Positions 9,151 through 18,935 of a stretch of DNA of 64,000 bases are shown piece by piece. The notes beneath the pieces were generated by a model. It searched no databases. It was not told where the DNA came from and saw only the letters and a list, made by a program, of their open reading frames with translations. The translations under genes were made by a program, and so were the position numbers. This DNA is from an uncultured Oleispira sp. (GTDB lineage Bacteria > Pseudomonadota > Gammaproteobacteria > Pseudomonadales > Oceanobacteraceae), in assembly GCA_913019965.1 (NCBI GenBank), contig CAJVZR010000006.1, positions 1 to 64,000 of the forward strand. The letters run 5' to 3'. Every line of letters begins with the position of its first letter. The first letter of the stretch is position 1.

Positions 9151-11526
9151 CTATGGCTCAGTCACTGTGACATTTAAAGGAATCGTGATTGTGATTTCTA
9201 AGCCTTGAATTCCATCGTCAATACTTTTCACTGAGATATTACCATTCAAAACTTCACCGACTAGGTTATAAACAAAATACATACCTAGACCCAGCTTCTT
9301 TTTCTGCCCTCTAGACTTAGTAAAAAATGGGAGAAACAAATCTTGGCAATCAGCAGCATCTAAGCCACTACCGTTATCTCGATAAATCAATAAAGCGTGT
9401 TTCTCTCGGCGTTGGAAGCGGACATCAATTTCTAATGTGTTTTTTATGGCCAGAGCAGAATTATGTTCGATGCTGTTCTCACATAATTGATTGAGTACTT
9501 CTAATAAAGCAGCGGGATAAGACTCAATTAATAGACTAGCTTGCGGGACGTATTGTATATGGTGTTTAAATTCATGTTCATCTGCCCATTGTGCTAGTAG
9601 CTCATGACTATCGAAGGGAATTACTTGGTAATCACTTTTCTGCACAGCGACACCTTTAAAGGATTTTGTCAGTTCCGATAGGCGTGAAGATGAGGTATTG
9701 ATACTCGCTAGAGCTTCCGCTTGCTGGCTTAAATTATCGATTAGGTTTTGTTTATTAAGGGTATTATTAGCAAGTTGATTGACGCTTTCTTCGACCAGAG
9801 CATTTAAATAAGATTCTGATAATCTAATATTCCCTATGGGTGTATTCATTTCATGGGATACCCCCATAACCATTTGCTTTAGGGAATACATACGTTGCTC
9901 TTGGTCATACTTTTCTCGTTTCTGGCGCTCTATTTTATCGCTAATATCTAATAATGAGCCATGCCATTCAGTGATGCCATCTTCGGTAACCTTATTCATG
10001 GTCAGAGAGATATAAAGGCCATTTTGATCTTTTGTGATCAAGGGCAAGACAAATGCCGTGATAATACTTTCATTGTTAACTTCTATTAAAAATCTATCTT
10101 TAATTGCGCCTTCTTTTAAAACATCAAATAATGGTATATGGCTATTAATTAACTCGACTTCTGATTCGCGAGCGATTATTTTTCTGAACGATGGGTTGGA
10201 TTTAATAATCGTAAAATTCTGATCTAATTTAAATTGACCTGATATGGAGGTCTGATAAAGCCCCTCATAAAGTTGTAAGTTATTGATCGATTGATTTTGT
10301 ACTTTCAGCAGTTCATGTTTGTTTAAAATTTTATCTTCTTGTAATTCTTGTATGCGATAACCAAGGGCTAGAGATAGCAGCACGACTTCAAAAAATGAGC
10401 CAATTTGATAGCCGTATAATGTGAGAAAGTTACTCGGTAATAATGAGAAATTACGGAGTCCCGCCATTAGAATACCGATTAAGAAGATTCCCCAAGCTAG
10501 GGTGAATAAACGTGCAGACTTCTGCCCTTTGAAGCTATAAATTATACCGACCGAAAGTGCTGAGATCGGCATGATAATAGTGAGTACATTGATGTATTTG
10601 ATTATGGTCGCGTAGGGTAACCATAGGCTAAGTATCATTGTCCCAAGAATTAGAAGTCGTAATAAGGTTAGCCAATAATAGCTATAACCCTTACTGGGGG
10701 ATAAACCCAGAAATGAGATAACAAAGGTAAGCGCGATGGCAGGGCTTAAGCTTAATGTGATCGGAAGTAAGTGGCGATTAAGTTCGGGCCAGTTAGGCCA
10801 GAGGTATTGAAATCCTGAGCCTTCATACGACAGCAAAAATACTAAGTAGCTGGTGACATAAATACTATAAATTAAATAACTCTTTGTTCTGGCAGTGACA
10901 TAGATAAAGAGGTTATAAAATATCATGACCGCAAGCATGCCATATAAGCCCCCTCTTAAAAGGGCGTTCAGCGCGAGGTAATCGTCAAGGTTGTGTTCAT
11001 CAATGAGGCTGGCGGGTAGTTGATAGGAACCACCTGTTACCATATGGATGAATAAATAGTTCTCGCCGACTTTGAGGGGTAATTCAAGGATAAAATTGGG
11101 GTTGTTTTTGTCTCTTTGATCAAAGGTTAATAAATCGCCCGTACGGAGGATTTTGCATTGTTCATCAATACGAGTGATGTGTTCATTCTCACACAGGTAA
11201 AGTGTTAGGTAATCAATTGCAGGGTAGACGAGCTTGAAGTACCAGCGGGTTTTTTCCACTGCTTCACCCAAGAGTACTGACGTTTTAAACCAATAGTTTT
11301 TTTGACTATATGCGAAATTAGAATTGCCTTGATCGAAGTACTGCCATTGATCACTGTGTTGAACAGTCTCTAATGTCTCGTCAATATCCGCGGTTAGATA
11401 TTGGGTTGTTAAATTTAACGGGTATTCACCGAGCTGATTCAGATGATTCTGAGCTGTATTGCCAGCATAACTGGGAGCTGAAACAATCAGCAATAAAAGC
11501 GATAAGAGAATCCAGTGTCGCATCAA
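9151..11526 (-). CDS. 7TMR-DISM sensor histidine kinase with PAS-like region
   Basis: 791 aa: signal peptide, periplasmic DISMED2-like region, 7 TM, H-box VSHEMNTPIGNIRLSESYL, N-box NQLCENSIEHNS, G-boxes DNGSGLD / GLGMYFVYNLV. Confidence 0.9.
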   Translation of the reverse strand: MMRHWILLSLLLLIVSAPSYAGNTAQNHLNQLGEYPLNLTTQYLTADIDETLETVQHSDQWQYFDQGNSNFAYSQKNYWFKTSVLLGEAVEKTRWYFKLVYPAIDYLTLYLCENEHITRIDEQCKILRTGDLLTFDQRDKNNPNFILELPLKVGENYLFIHMVTGGSYQLPASLIDEHNLDDYLALNALLRGGLYGMLAVMIFYNLFIYVTARTKSYLIYSIYVTSYLVFLLSYEGSGFQYLWPNWPELNRHLLPITLSLSPAIALTFVISFLGLSPSKGYSYYWLTLLRLLILGTMILSLWLPYATIIKYINVLTIIMPISALSVGIIYSFKGQKSARLFTLAWGIFLIGILMAGLRNFSLLPSNFLTLYGYQIGSFFEVVLLSLALGYRIQELQEDKILNKHELLKVQNQSINNLQLYEGLYQTSISGQFKLDQNFTIIKSNPSFRKIIARESEVELINSHIPLFDVLKEGAIKDRFLIEVNNESIITAFVLPLITKDQNGLYISLTMNKVTEDGITEWHGSLLDISDKIERQKREKYDQEQRMYSLKQMVMGVSHEMNTPIGNIRLSESYLNALVEESVNQLANNTLNKQNLIDNLSQQAEALASINTSSSRLSELTKSFKGVAVQKSDYQVIPFDSHELLAQWADEHEFKHHIQYVPQASLLIESYPAALLEVLNQLCENSIEHNSALAIKNTLEIDVRFQRREKHALLIYRDNGSGLDAADCQDLFLPFFTKSRGQKKKLGLGMYFVYNLVGEVLNGNISVKSIDDGIQGLEITITIPLNVTVTEP

Positions 11527-11596
11527 GAACTCGAAGGTAAACAGGTACTATAAGAATAGCACTCTCTGATCGCTCTGCTAGACGGGTGATGGCTAT

Positions 11597-12187
11597 TTAA
11601 AAAGACTCACTTAGAATCACTTGCTCTGCTTTCTTGCGCTCTTGCCACCGCAGCATTTCTAGTTCTGGTTGATCGTAGAATTTGTCGACCTTGCCAACAC
11701 AAAGATAAGCAACCAGCTCTCTATCTTGGGGAGCGTTTAAAAGAGACTTCACTTTCTCAGGGTCGAGAATGCTCACCCAGCCAATTCCGATATTCAGCGA
11801 GCGGGCTTTTAGCCACATATTCTGCACCGCACAGACGACGCTGTACTTACCCATTTCAGGCATGCTGGTTTGGCCTAATACTGGTCCTTTTTGCGGGTTA
11901 TAAAATACTGCGATATTGAGCGGGGTTTCGATGATGCCTTCTAGTTTTAGCTGCTCATATTGTTCTAGCTTACCCGCTTCAAACTTTCCTTGCTGAAACA
12001 ACTGCTTCGCTTTCTCATTCTCTGCAAAGAAGCTGTGGGCTATTTGCTGGCGTTTTTCTGGGCTGGTGACTGTGATGAATTCCCAAGGTTGAGAAAAACC
12101 AACCGAAGGGGCGGCTAACGCGGCGGCAAAGATCTGATCGAGTTCTTCTTGCAACAGTGGGTCAGGAAGAAAGCGGTTACCACGCAC
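11597..12187 (-). CDS. bluB: 5,6-dimethylbenzimidazole synthase (BluB, nitroreductase family); N-terminus probably extends to about 12256
   Basis: RGNRFLPDPLLQEELDQIFAAALAAPSVGFSQPWEFITV; in-frame upstream translation NRQFTAAESNLLDQILLSRRDV continues the family N-terminus. Confidence 0.85.
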   Translation of the reverse strand: MRGNRFLPDPLLQEELDQIFAAALAAPSVGFSQPWEFITVTSPEKRQQIAHSFFAENEKAKQLFQQGKFEAGKLEQYEQLKLEGIIETPLNIAVFYNPQKGPVLGQTSMPEMGKYSVVCAVQNMWLKARSLNIGIGWVSILDPEKVKSLLNAPQDRELVAYLCVGKVDKFYDQPELEMLRWQERKKAEQVILSESF

Positions 12188-12409
12188 ATCACGGCGAGAT
12201 AGAAGTATTTGATCTAACAGGTTGGATTCTGCTGCAGTAAACTGGCGGTTTGTGATAGCTCTAACCCTGGAGTGAAAAGAATTAATGACCTAGGTCATAA
12301 GCACTAGTTAAATGGCTAATCATTATAATTCTATCTGCGAAATTCTGCACTCTATCCCTTTGCTTGAGCTAGCCTTATTAGATATTCATTTAATAAGTTA
12401 GCGATACCC

Positions 12410-13261
12410 ATGATTAGCATTACCCAAGGCGTCATCGATCATGTGTCTGAAGGTTTTAGCATTCCTTCTATGCCAGACATTCTGATTAAGGTACAGAAAA
12501 TCTGTGCGGATCCCGATGGAGAGATTGCGGATCTAGCGACGCTCATTGCCACGGATATTGGGCTGTCATCGGCCATATTGAAAACCATTAACTCTCCCTT
12601 ATATGGCATGAATCGGGCAATTAGTGATATCGGCCAAGCGGTGATGCTACTGGGAATGGGCTCAGTCTCGACCCTGATTGCTGGAATTCTAATTAAGCAA
12701 AGCTTTAAAGGTGAGGCGGCGATCCGCTTCGAGCGCTTATGGGATAATGCGACCTTAGTGGCGGAGACCATGGTATTTATAGGGCAAAATATTGATAACA
12801 AAATCCCCCCCGGAAAATTTATATACCGCAGGGTTATTCCATGATTGTGGTATTGCGGCAATGAGCATGCGTTATACCGATACCTATTTAGAAACCTTAT
12901 TATTGGCGAATGAGGACCATTCTAAAACTCAAGCAGAGCATGAGAATGAGCTACATAATTGCAATCATGCCATTGTCGGTTATTTCATCGCCTCTGGCTG
13001 GAAGTTACCGCGAGATATTTGCCAAGTGATATTGAATCACCATGAAGAAGACTTTTTAGCCCGCAATAAGAACCATATGGAAAATTTGGTTTTTGCTACG
13101 CTAAAAATTGCTGACAATATGGTGAGCAGCCTTAAACGTCGCAGAACATTCAAGGCTGGGACGACATTAAAGAAGATTGTTTCGTTCAAGTTGGGATGGA
13201 CGAAGATCAGTACCATGATCTGAGTGAAGACTTAGAAGAACTTTGGCAGCAAAAGGAATAG
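12410..13261 (+). pseudogene. HDOD domain protein interrupted by two compensating frameshifts
   Basis: ORF 12410-12844 (frame A) then 12792-13223 (frame B) then frame A again (WDDIKEDCFVQVGMDEDQYHDLSEDLEELWQQKE, stop 13259-13261). Shift 1 at a C7 run (12805-12811), shift 2 near 13150-13165. HDOD features: IPSMPDILIKVQKICADPDG, GLFHDCGIAAM. Confidence 0.8.
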
Positions 13262-13279
13262 TTAAGTGGAGTCGAATCG

Positions 13280-14158
13280 TTAATTCCGCTTAAACCATGC
13301 TTGCACGCTAGACCAGCGGTTGATCAGTAGTGCTGCAAAGATCAGGCTACAGCCGATCAACTGTAAGTTAGACATCCTTTCATTGAACCAGGCCGCTGCG
13401 ATGAGTGCGGTCCAGATCGGTTCTAAAATCATAATCACAGCGGCGTGGCTCGGGGTCGTTAACCCTTGGGCGTAAGTCTGTAGCAAAAAGCGCGCTGCGG
13501 TTCCGATGAGAGCGCTTAAGACCAGCCATTGCAACATAGAGCTTGTAGCTGCTTCAGGCCAAGTTTCTGTGGCCGCTGAAATGATAATTCCCATGATACC
13601 AACAAAGGATAAGGAGATGGCGGTCAATGCCGCCGCTGACATGCGAGCTGCTGCACGACCATTAAGAATGAAGGTGAGGGATAATAGAACCGCAGCACCT
13701 AAGAAAAATAATTGGCTAGCTTCCGGGTGAAAGCCATTTTCTAATCCTAATAAAGCTAAGCCGAAGAAGGATATCGGTAAGGCGATCCAGTTACTCTTTT
13801 CGACTTTCGCTTTAAAGATAAAATAACTGATGGGGGCGACTAGGATGGAAGCAATGCTAGTAATGAAAGCGCCTTCCCCTAAGTTTTTCGCATGAAAAAG
13901 GCCAAAGATCCATAAACACATGGATAGGCCAAATAAGATGCCTACTTGAGCCGAGGCTAGCCATTGCTTGGGATTTAAACCGATTAATGAGCGTTTACTA
14001 AAAAGAGCTAAGAAAAGCCCCGCTAATAAGAACCGGCTGCCAATGAAAAGCAGGGGCGGCATTTCATTAACGGCTTCTTTAGAAAACATCCAGCTGATCG
14101 CTGCGAGTAACGTCACTATGATTAAAATGAAATCAGCTTTAAGAGCATGCTTTGCCAA
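13280..14158 (-). CDS. DMT/EamA family transporter
   Basis: About 10 hydrophobic helices, EamA-like SRFLLAGLFLALF and LEPIWTALIAAAWFNERMS motifs. Confidence 0.9.
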   Translation of the reverse strand: MAKHALKADFILIIVTLLAAISWMFSKEAVNEMPPLLFIGSRFLLAGLFLALFSKRSLIGLNPKQWLASAQVGILFGLSMCLWIFGLFHAKNLGEGAFITSIASILVAPISYFIFKAKVEKSNWIALPISFFGLALLGLENGFHPEASQLFFLGAAVLLSLTFILNGRAAARMSAAALTAISLSFVGIMGIIISAATETWPEAATSSMLQWLVLSALIGTAARFLLQTYAQGLTTPSHAAVIMILEPIWTALIAAAWFNERMSNLQLIGCSLIFAALLINRWSSVQAWFKRN

Positions 14159-14273
14159 GTTAAGGCCCTGCTAGAAAATGAAAAGAAGCACGAGTACTGT
14201 GCGAAGCTGCATCATACTCTTATTTGATCATTTTAATATCAAGAAAAAGCCCTGATTATGAAACAGTGAGTTG

Positions 14274-15299
14274 TCACTTTAGACTGGCTAAATACCATGG
14301 CATTGCTTGTGCTAACCCTGCGGCAATCTGGTGGCTGGGTTGGTAGCCTAGTAGCTCAGTCGCTTTGGATATATCAGCCTGGGAATGGCGTACATCCCCC
14401 GCTCGAAAGTCACGATACTCAACCTTTAGCTCTGGGGTTTTATCATCTAGAGATTTGAGTTGGTGGTAGATAAGGTCTTTAAGCTGATTCAAACTAGTGC
14501 GAGCATTGCAGGCGACATTATAAACTTGGCTTTGGCTATCGCCCTCTGCGAGGGCGGCTAGAATATTGGCTTGGACGGCATTATCCACAAAGCAAAAATC
14601 TCGGCTGGTTTCACCATCGCCGTTTATAAACAGTGTTTCACCGGCGATTAATGCGGCGGTCCAGAGTGGGATTACTGCGGCGTAAGCTCCCTGGGGATCT
14701 TGGCGTTGACCAAAGACATTGAAATACCGTAACCCCGTTGCTTTAAAGCCGTAAGCGCTGGCAAATACCGAAGCGTAGAGCTCATTCACATATTTAGTGA
14801 CAGCATAAGGAGAGAGTGGATTACCGATGACATCTTCCACTTTGGGTAAGTCTGGGTGATCGCCATAAGTTGAACTCGATGCGGCGTAGACAAACCCTTT
14901 AATCTTGGCATCTCTTGCCGCGGTTAACATGTTGAGGTGCCCTGCGATATTCACTTCATTGGTGGTGATGGGGTCGTTTAATGATCTCGGTACAGATCCT
15001 AGCGCGGCTTGATGAAGCACGTAATCAGCCCCGTCGACCGCTTGCTTACACTCTTGAAAATTACGAATATCACCGTTTATAAAGGTGAAGTTTTGCCACT
15101 GTTGAGGGCTGACATTATTCTGAACTTCGTCGAGATTCTTTTGATAGCCGGTGGAAAAATTATCCAGACCAACCACTTTTTGGTTGAGAGATAACAGTGT
15201 TTGTAAAATATTGGAACCAATAAACCCCGCAACGCCGGTCACACACCAGTTGGATTGATGATCTTTTAACGAGTCTTTTATGTCAGAATATTTTGTCAT
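14274..15299 (-). CDS. NAD-dependent epimerase (UDP-GlcNAc 4-epimerase, WbpP/TviC-like)
   Basis: [66 protein letters not shown]. Confidence 0.9.
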   Translation of the reverse strand: MTKYSDIKDSLKDHQSNWCVTGVAGFIGSNILQTLLSLNQKVVGLDNFSTGYQKNLDEVQNNVSPQQWQNFTFINGDIRNFQECKQAVDGADYVLHQAALGSVPRSLNDPITTNEVNIAGHLNMLTAARDAKIKGFVYAASSSTYGDHPDLPKVEDVIGNPLSPYAVTKYVNELYASVFASAYGFKATGLRYFNVFGQRQDPQGAYAAVIPLWTAALIAGETLFINGDGETSRDFCFVDNAVQANILAALAEGDSQSQVYNVACNARTSLNQLKDLIYHQLKSLDDKTPELKVEYRDFRAGDVRHSQADISKATELLGYQPSHQIAAGLAQAMPWYLASLK

Positions 15300-15335
15300 A
15301 TTAGTCTCTACATCATTTGTGGGATTAAAGAAAAT

Positions 15336-16616
15336 TTATAAGCGCCATAAGTTAATGCCTGCTGCGCGGAAATTGACGGCATTGAGCGAGGATTTTACAT
15401 CCATTAAAACAGCCCCAGGGTTGATCATGGCTTTATAGTTTTCAATCGTGAGCGCTTTATATTCTTGGTGACATACACACAATATAATGGCATCGAGGTC
15501 GACTAGGTCATTCCAATTGCACAAGCTGACCTCATAATATTTCTTAGCTTCTTCGACATCTGCCATTGGATCATGCACCAATATATCGACACCGTAGGAA
15601 CGTAACTCTTTGATCACATTACCCACTTTCGAATTACGCAAGTCAGGGCAGTTTTCTTTGAAAGTTAAGCCAAGGATACCGACTCTGGCTCTTTTGATTG
15701 GGCTACCAGCTTGAATCATTTTCTTGATCGTTCTTTCTACGATATGGGCTGGCATGGAATCGTTAATACGCCGGCCAGCGGAAATAACTTCTGGGTGATA
15801 GCCGAGCTTTTGTGCTTTATGGGTCAGGTAGTAAGGGTCGACACCAATGCAATGACCTCCCACTAAACCGGGACGAAAAGGCAGGAAGTTCCATTTGGTG
15901 CCTGCGGCCTCTAAAACATCGACGGTATCAATTCCCATGCGTTCAAAGATAACGGATAACTCATTCATCAATGAAATATTTAAATCACGTTGAGTATTTT
16001 CAATCACTTTCGCTGCTTCAGCGACTTTAATCGAGGGAGCTTTGTGTACCCCCGCAGTAACAGCGCTGGAGTAAACCTCGGCGACAATATCGAGTATCTC
16101 TGGCGTTTGGCCGGCGACGATTTTTGTAATATTGGTAAATACGTGGTCATCATCGCCAGGATTAATACGTTCCGGTGAATAACCGACAAAGAAATCTATT
16201 CCACATTTTAATTGGCTGCTTTCTTCTAAGATCGGCACACAGTCTTCTTCCGTCGCCCCCGGATAGACAGTCGATTCATAAACAACAATATCTCCGACTT
16301 TTAGCTGCGCACCAATGGTTTTTGATGCGCCAAGTAAGGGGGATAAATCGGGCTGATTAGCATCATTGATGGGGGTCGGAACCGCGATAATGTGGAAGTC
16401 TGCTTTTGAAAGGTCTTTCGGGTCAGAAGTGAATTTAATGTCAGTACTGGATAACTCTTCGGAACTGACTTCAAGAGTTTTATCTTCTAATGATTGAAGT
16501 TCTAAGATTCTTTTCCTGTTTAAATCAAAACCAATTACGGGGCTGATTTTGCCAAAAGCCACAGCAACGGGCAAGCCAACGTAGCCCAAACCGATAACGG
16601 AAATATTTCTGCTCAT
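15336..16616 (-). CDS. Nucleotide sugar dehydrogenase (UDP-HexNAc 6-dehydrogenase, WbpO/TviB-like)
   Basis: GLGYVGLPVAVAFG, ESTVYPGATEEDCVPILE, GGHCIGVDPYYLTHKA, GLTFKENCPDLRNSKV. Confidence 0.93.
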   Translation of the reverse strand: MSRNISVIGLGYVGLPVAVAFGKISPVIGFDLNRKRILELQSLEDKTLEVSSEELSSTDIKFTSDPKDLSKADFHIIAVPTPINDANQPDLSPLLGASKTIGAQLKVGDIVVYESTVYPGATEEDCVPILEESSQLKCGIDFFVGYSPERINPGDDDHVFTNITKIVAGQTPEILDIVAEVYSSAVTAGVHKAPSIKVAEAAKVIENTQRDLNISLMNELSVIFERMGIDTVDVLEAAGTKWNFLPFRPGLVGGHCIGVDPYYLTHKAQKLGYHPEVISAGRRINDSMPAHIVERTIKKMIQAGSPIKRARVGILGLTFKENCPDLRNSKVGNVIKELRSYGVDILVHDPMADVEEAKKYYEVSLCNWNDLVDLDAIILCVCHQEYKALTIENYKAMINPGAVLMDVKSSLNAVNFRAAGINLWRL

Positions 16617-16842
16617 AATCTTCCATTCCTAGATACGCGATAGAAACTCTATTGAGCATAGTCAGGCTTAAGGACTTTTTAATATAACATTTTGGAATTT
16701 TAATAATATTAATGGACAGAAGTAGAATATTAAATATTCATAATTTTTTATCAGGATGAAAATCAAATAAAAGTTGGCGGCGAAAATACACAAACCAATT
16801 TTGACTGCTAATATTTATTACTACTGAACGTGCGATAATTTT
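16617..16842. promoter_or_regulatory. AT-rich divergent intergenic region, presumed bidirectional promoter region for the EPS island
   Basis: 226 bp gap between the divergent dehydrogenase and sugar-transferase genes; very AT-rich (e.g. taatattaatggacagaagtagaatattaaatattcataattttttatc). No specific binding site recognised. Confidence 0.4.
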
Positions 16843-18303
16843 ATGAAGAGTAATTATTGGGAGGTTGTAGTGGCTACGGTAAGAATATTCAATAACTACC
16901 TTAGAATTCCCCTAGCGGCTTTTGAGATTATGATCTTCGCAGCGTCGATATATGCTGCTACCTATATCGCAAGCTGGGTTAGTTTAGAGCAAGTCAAACA
17001 AGAATCTGAAATTCTGATTCCGTCTTTACTCCCAAATCTATCGCTTATATCGTTATGCTATTCAATCATTATGATGTTATCAATGGTTGCATTGGGTCAC
17101 TATAAGAGTCATCAATATTTACCTACTGGCATACTAACCGGCACCCTACTTAGAGTCTTCATTTCTCTTCTTTTAGGATCGTTAGCGTGTATCTTACTTT
17201 CTATTATTTTCCCCCAATTACAGATAGAGCGAAGAATTCACTCTATCGCTATTGCTCTTTCATTTATGGGCATTATGTTCATCAGATTGCTGTTTTTACA
17301 GACGATTGAAACCAAACTGATCAAGAGAAATATTCTGGTGATTGGTGCAGGTAAGCGAGCCAATAAACTGATCCATGAAACGGGTGGACCTCAAGATGGT
17401 ATTAACTATCAAATTGTTGGCTATTTAGACTTTCAAGATGAAGATATCAAAGTCCCTAGAGATAAGGTTTTATTCAATCATGAAGTCGAACTTCCTCAAT
17501 ATGTATTAACCCATAGAATAGATGAAATTATATTAGCGATAGAAGATAGGCGAAAAACTTATCCCGCGGAAGAGTTACTAAAATGTAAGTTTGAAGGGGT
17601 TAGGATCAGTGATCCTGTAAGTTTTTTGGAGCGCGAACAAGGGAAAGTAAATCTTGAAATGATGCATGGCGATTGGATGATTTATTGCAATGGTTTTAAT
17701 CGCAATGATTTAAAAAGTTTACTGGCCCGGGGTTTCGATATTTTAACCAGTTTGATTATTCTTATCGTAATGTTTCCGGTGATGGCATTAGCAGCCTTTA
17801 TTATTTCTGCTGAATCAGGTTTTGGGCAGCCTATATTCTATCGTCAAACCCGAGTCGGCCTTGATGGAGAAGAATTCACCCTGTTTAAATTCAGAAGTAT
17901 GAAAGTGGATGCTGAAAGTGATGGCAAAGCAGTATGGGCAAAAGAGCATGATAATCGTATTACTTTTGCGGGTCATTTTATGCGTAAGACCCGTATTGAT
18001 GAACTACCCCAAATATTGAATATTCTACGGGGTGATATGCGCTTAGTTGGCCCGCGTCCGGAAAGACCAGAATTTGTTAAAGAGTTAGAAGCCAGCATTC
18101 CTCATTACAAGAAAAGACATACGGTAAAACCAGGCTTAGCAGGCTGGGCACAACTAAAGTACCCCTATGGTGCTACGGTAAAAGATGCGTACGAGAAATT
18201 GCAATATGACCTTTATTACGTAAAAAATAATAATATATTTTTGGATTTTTTTATTCTCTTGCAAACCATAGAGGTCGTTATTATGGGAAATGGTGCTAGA
18301 TGA
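16843..18303 (+). CDS. Polyprenyl glycosylphosphotransferase (initiating sugar transferase, XrtA/PEP-CTERM EPS type)
   Basis: N-terminal TM/CoA-binding-like region; C-terminal PREN domain GFDILTSLIILIVMFPVMALAAFIISAESGFGQPIFYRQTRVGLDGEEFTLFKFRSM... KTRIDELPQILNILRGDMRLVGPRPERPEF. Confidence 0.92.
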   Translation: MKSNYWEVVVATVRIFNNYLRIPLAAFEIMIFAASIYAATYIASWVSLEQVKQESEILIPSLLPNLSLISLCYSIIMMLSMVALGHYKSHQYLPTGILTGTLLRVFISLLLGSLACILLSIIFPQLQIERRIHSIAIALSFMGIMFIRLLFLQTIETKLIKRNILVIGAGKRANKLIHETGGPQDGINYQIVGYLDFQDEDIKVPRDKVLFNHEVELPQYVLTHRIDEIILAIEDRRKTYPAEELLKCKFEGVRISDPVSFLEREQGKVNLEMMHGDWMIYCNGFNRNDLKSLLARGFDILTSLIILIVMFPVMALAAFIISAESGFGQPIFYRQTRVGLDGEEFTLFKFRSMKVDAESDGKAVWAKEHDNRITFAGHFMRKTRIDELPQILNILRGDMRLVGPRPERPEFVKELEASIPHYKKRHTVKPGLAGWAQLKYPYGATVKDAYEKLQYDLYYVKNNNIFLDFFILLQTIEVVIMGNGAR

Positions 18304-18926
18304 TGATTAGAAGCGGTTGTTTAGTCTTAGTCATGATTTTATTAACTGCTTGTAGTGGCAATATAATTGATGAGGCTAGAAATAGGACAATTCAGAAAGA
18401 ATTCGCATTTTCTTCAGTTGATACCTATTACATCGGTGTGGACGATATGCTGCAGATTAATGTTTGGAAGAACCCTGATATATCAGTCACTGTGCCTGTT
18501 CGTCCCGACGGTAAAATTTCGGTCCCCCTTGTGGGGGATGTGGTTGCTGGCGGAAAAGAACCGATGGCCGTCGCCAAAGAAATTAGAATTGCACTGGCAA
18601 AATATATTCGTGAACCTCAGGTTGCAGTGATTCTGACGCAATTAAATAGCCATGAATTTATTTCTAGAGTGAGAATTACCGGGGCTGTTAATACACCATC
18701 ATCAATCCCTTTTAGGCAAGGCATGACCGTACTCGATGCCATGCTACAAGCTGGGGGCGTGAATGATTTTGCCGCAGCTAACAGTGCGCGTCTTTATAGG
18801 AAGGAAGGGAGAATTACCGCGGAATATGATGTATATCTGAATGATATTCTGAATACGGGTCAGTTAGAAACTAATTATATGTTGCTTCCCGGAGACATTA
18901 TCACGGTTCCAGAGCGGTTATTCTAA
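18300..18926 (+). CDS. Polysaccharide export lipoprotein (Wza-like, XrtA-type)
   Basis: Lipobox LLTACSG; DDMLQINVWKNPDISVTVPVRPDGKISVPLVGDV; SLBB segment. Confidence 0.92.
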   Translation: MMIRSGCLVLVMILLTACSGNIIDEARNRTIQKEFAFSSVDTYYIGVDDMLQINVWKNPDISVTVPVRPDGKISVPLVGDVVAGGKEPMAVAKEIRIALAKYIREPQVAVILTQLNSHEFISRVRITGAVNTPSSIPFRQGMTVLDAMLQAGGVNDFAAANSARLYRKEGRITAEYDVYLNDILNTGQLETNYMLLPGDIITVPERLF

Positions 18927-18935
18927 AGGTGCTTT

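Noticed and set aside
12439-12861. 140-aa ORF on the minus strand opposite the HDOD gene
   Set aside because: Shadow ORF antisense to a clear HDOD coding frame.
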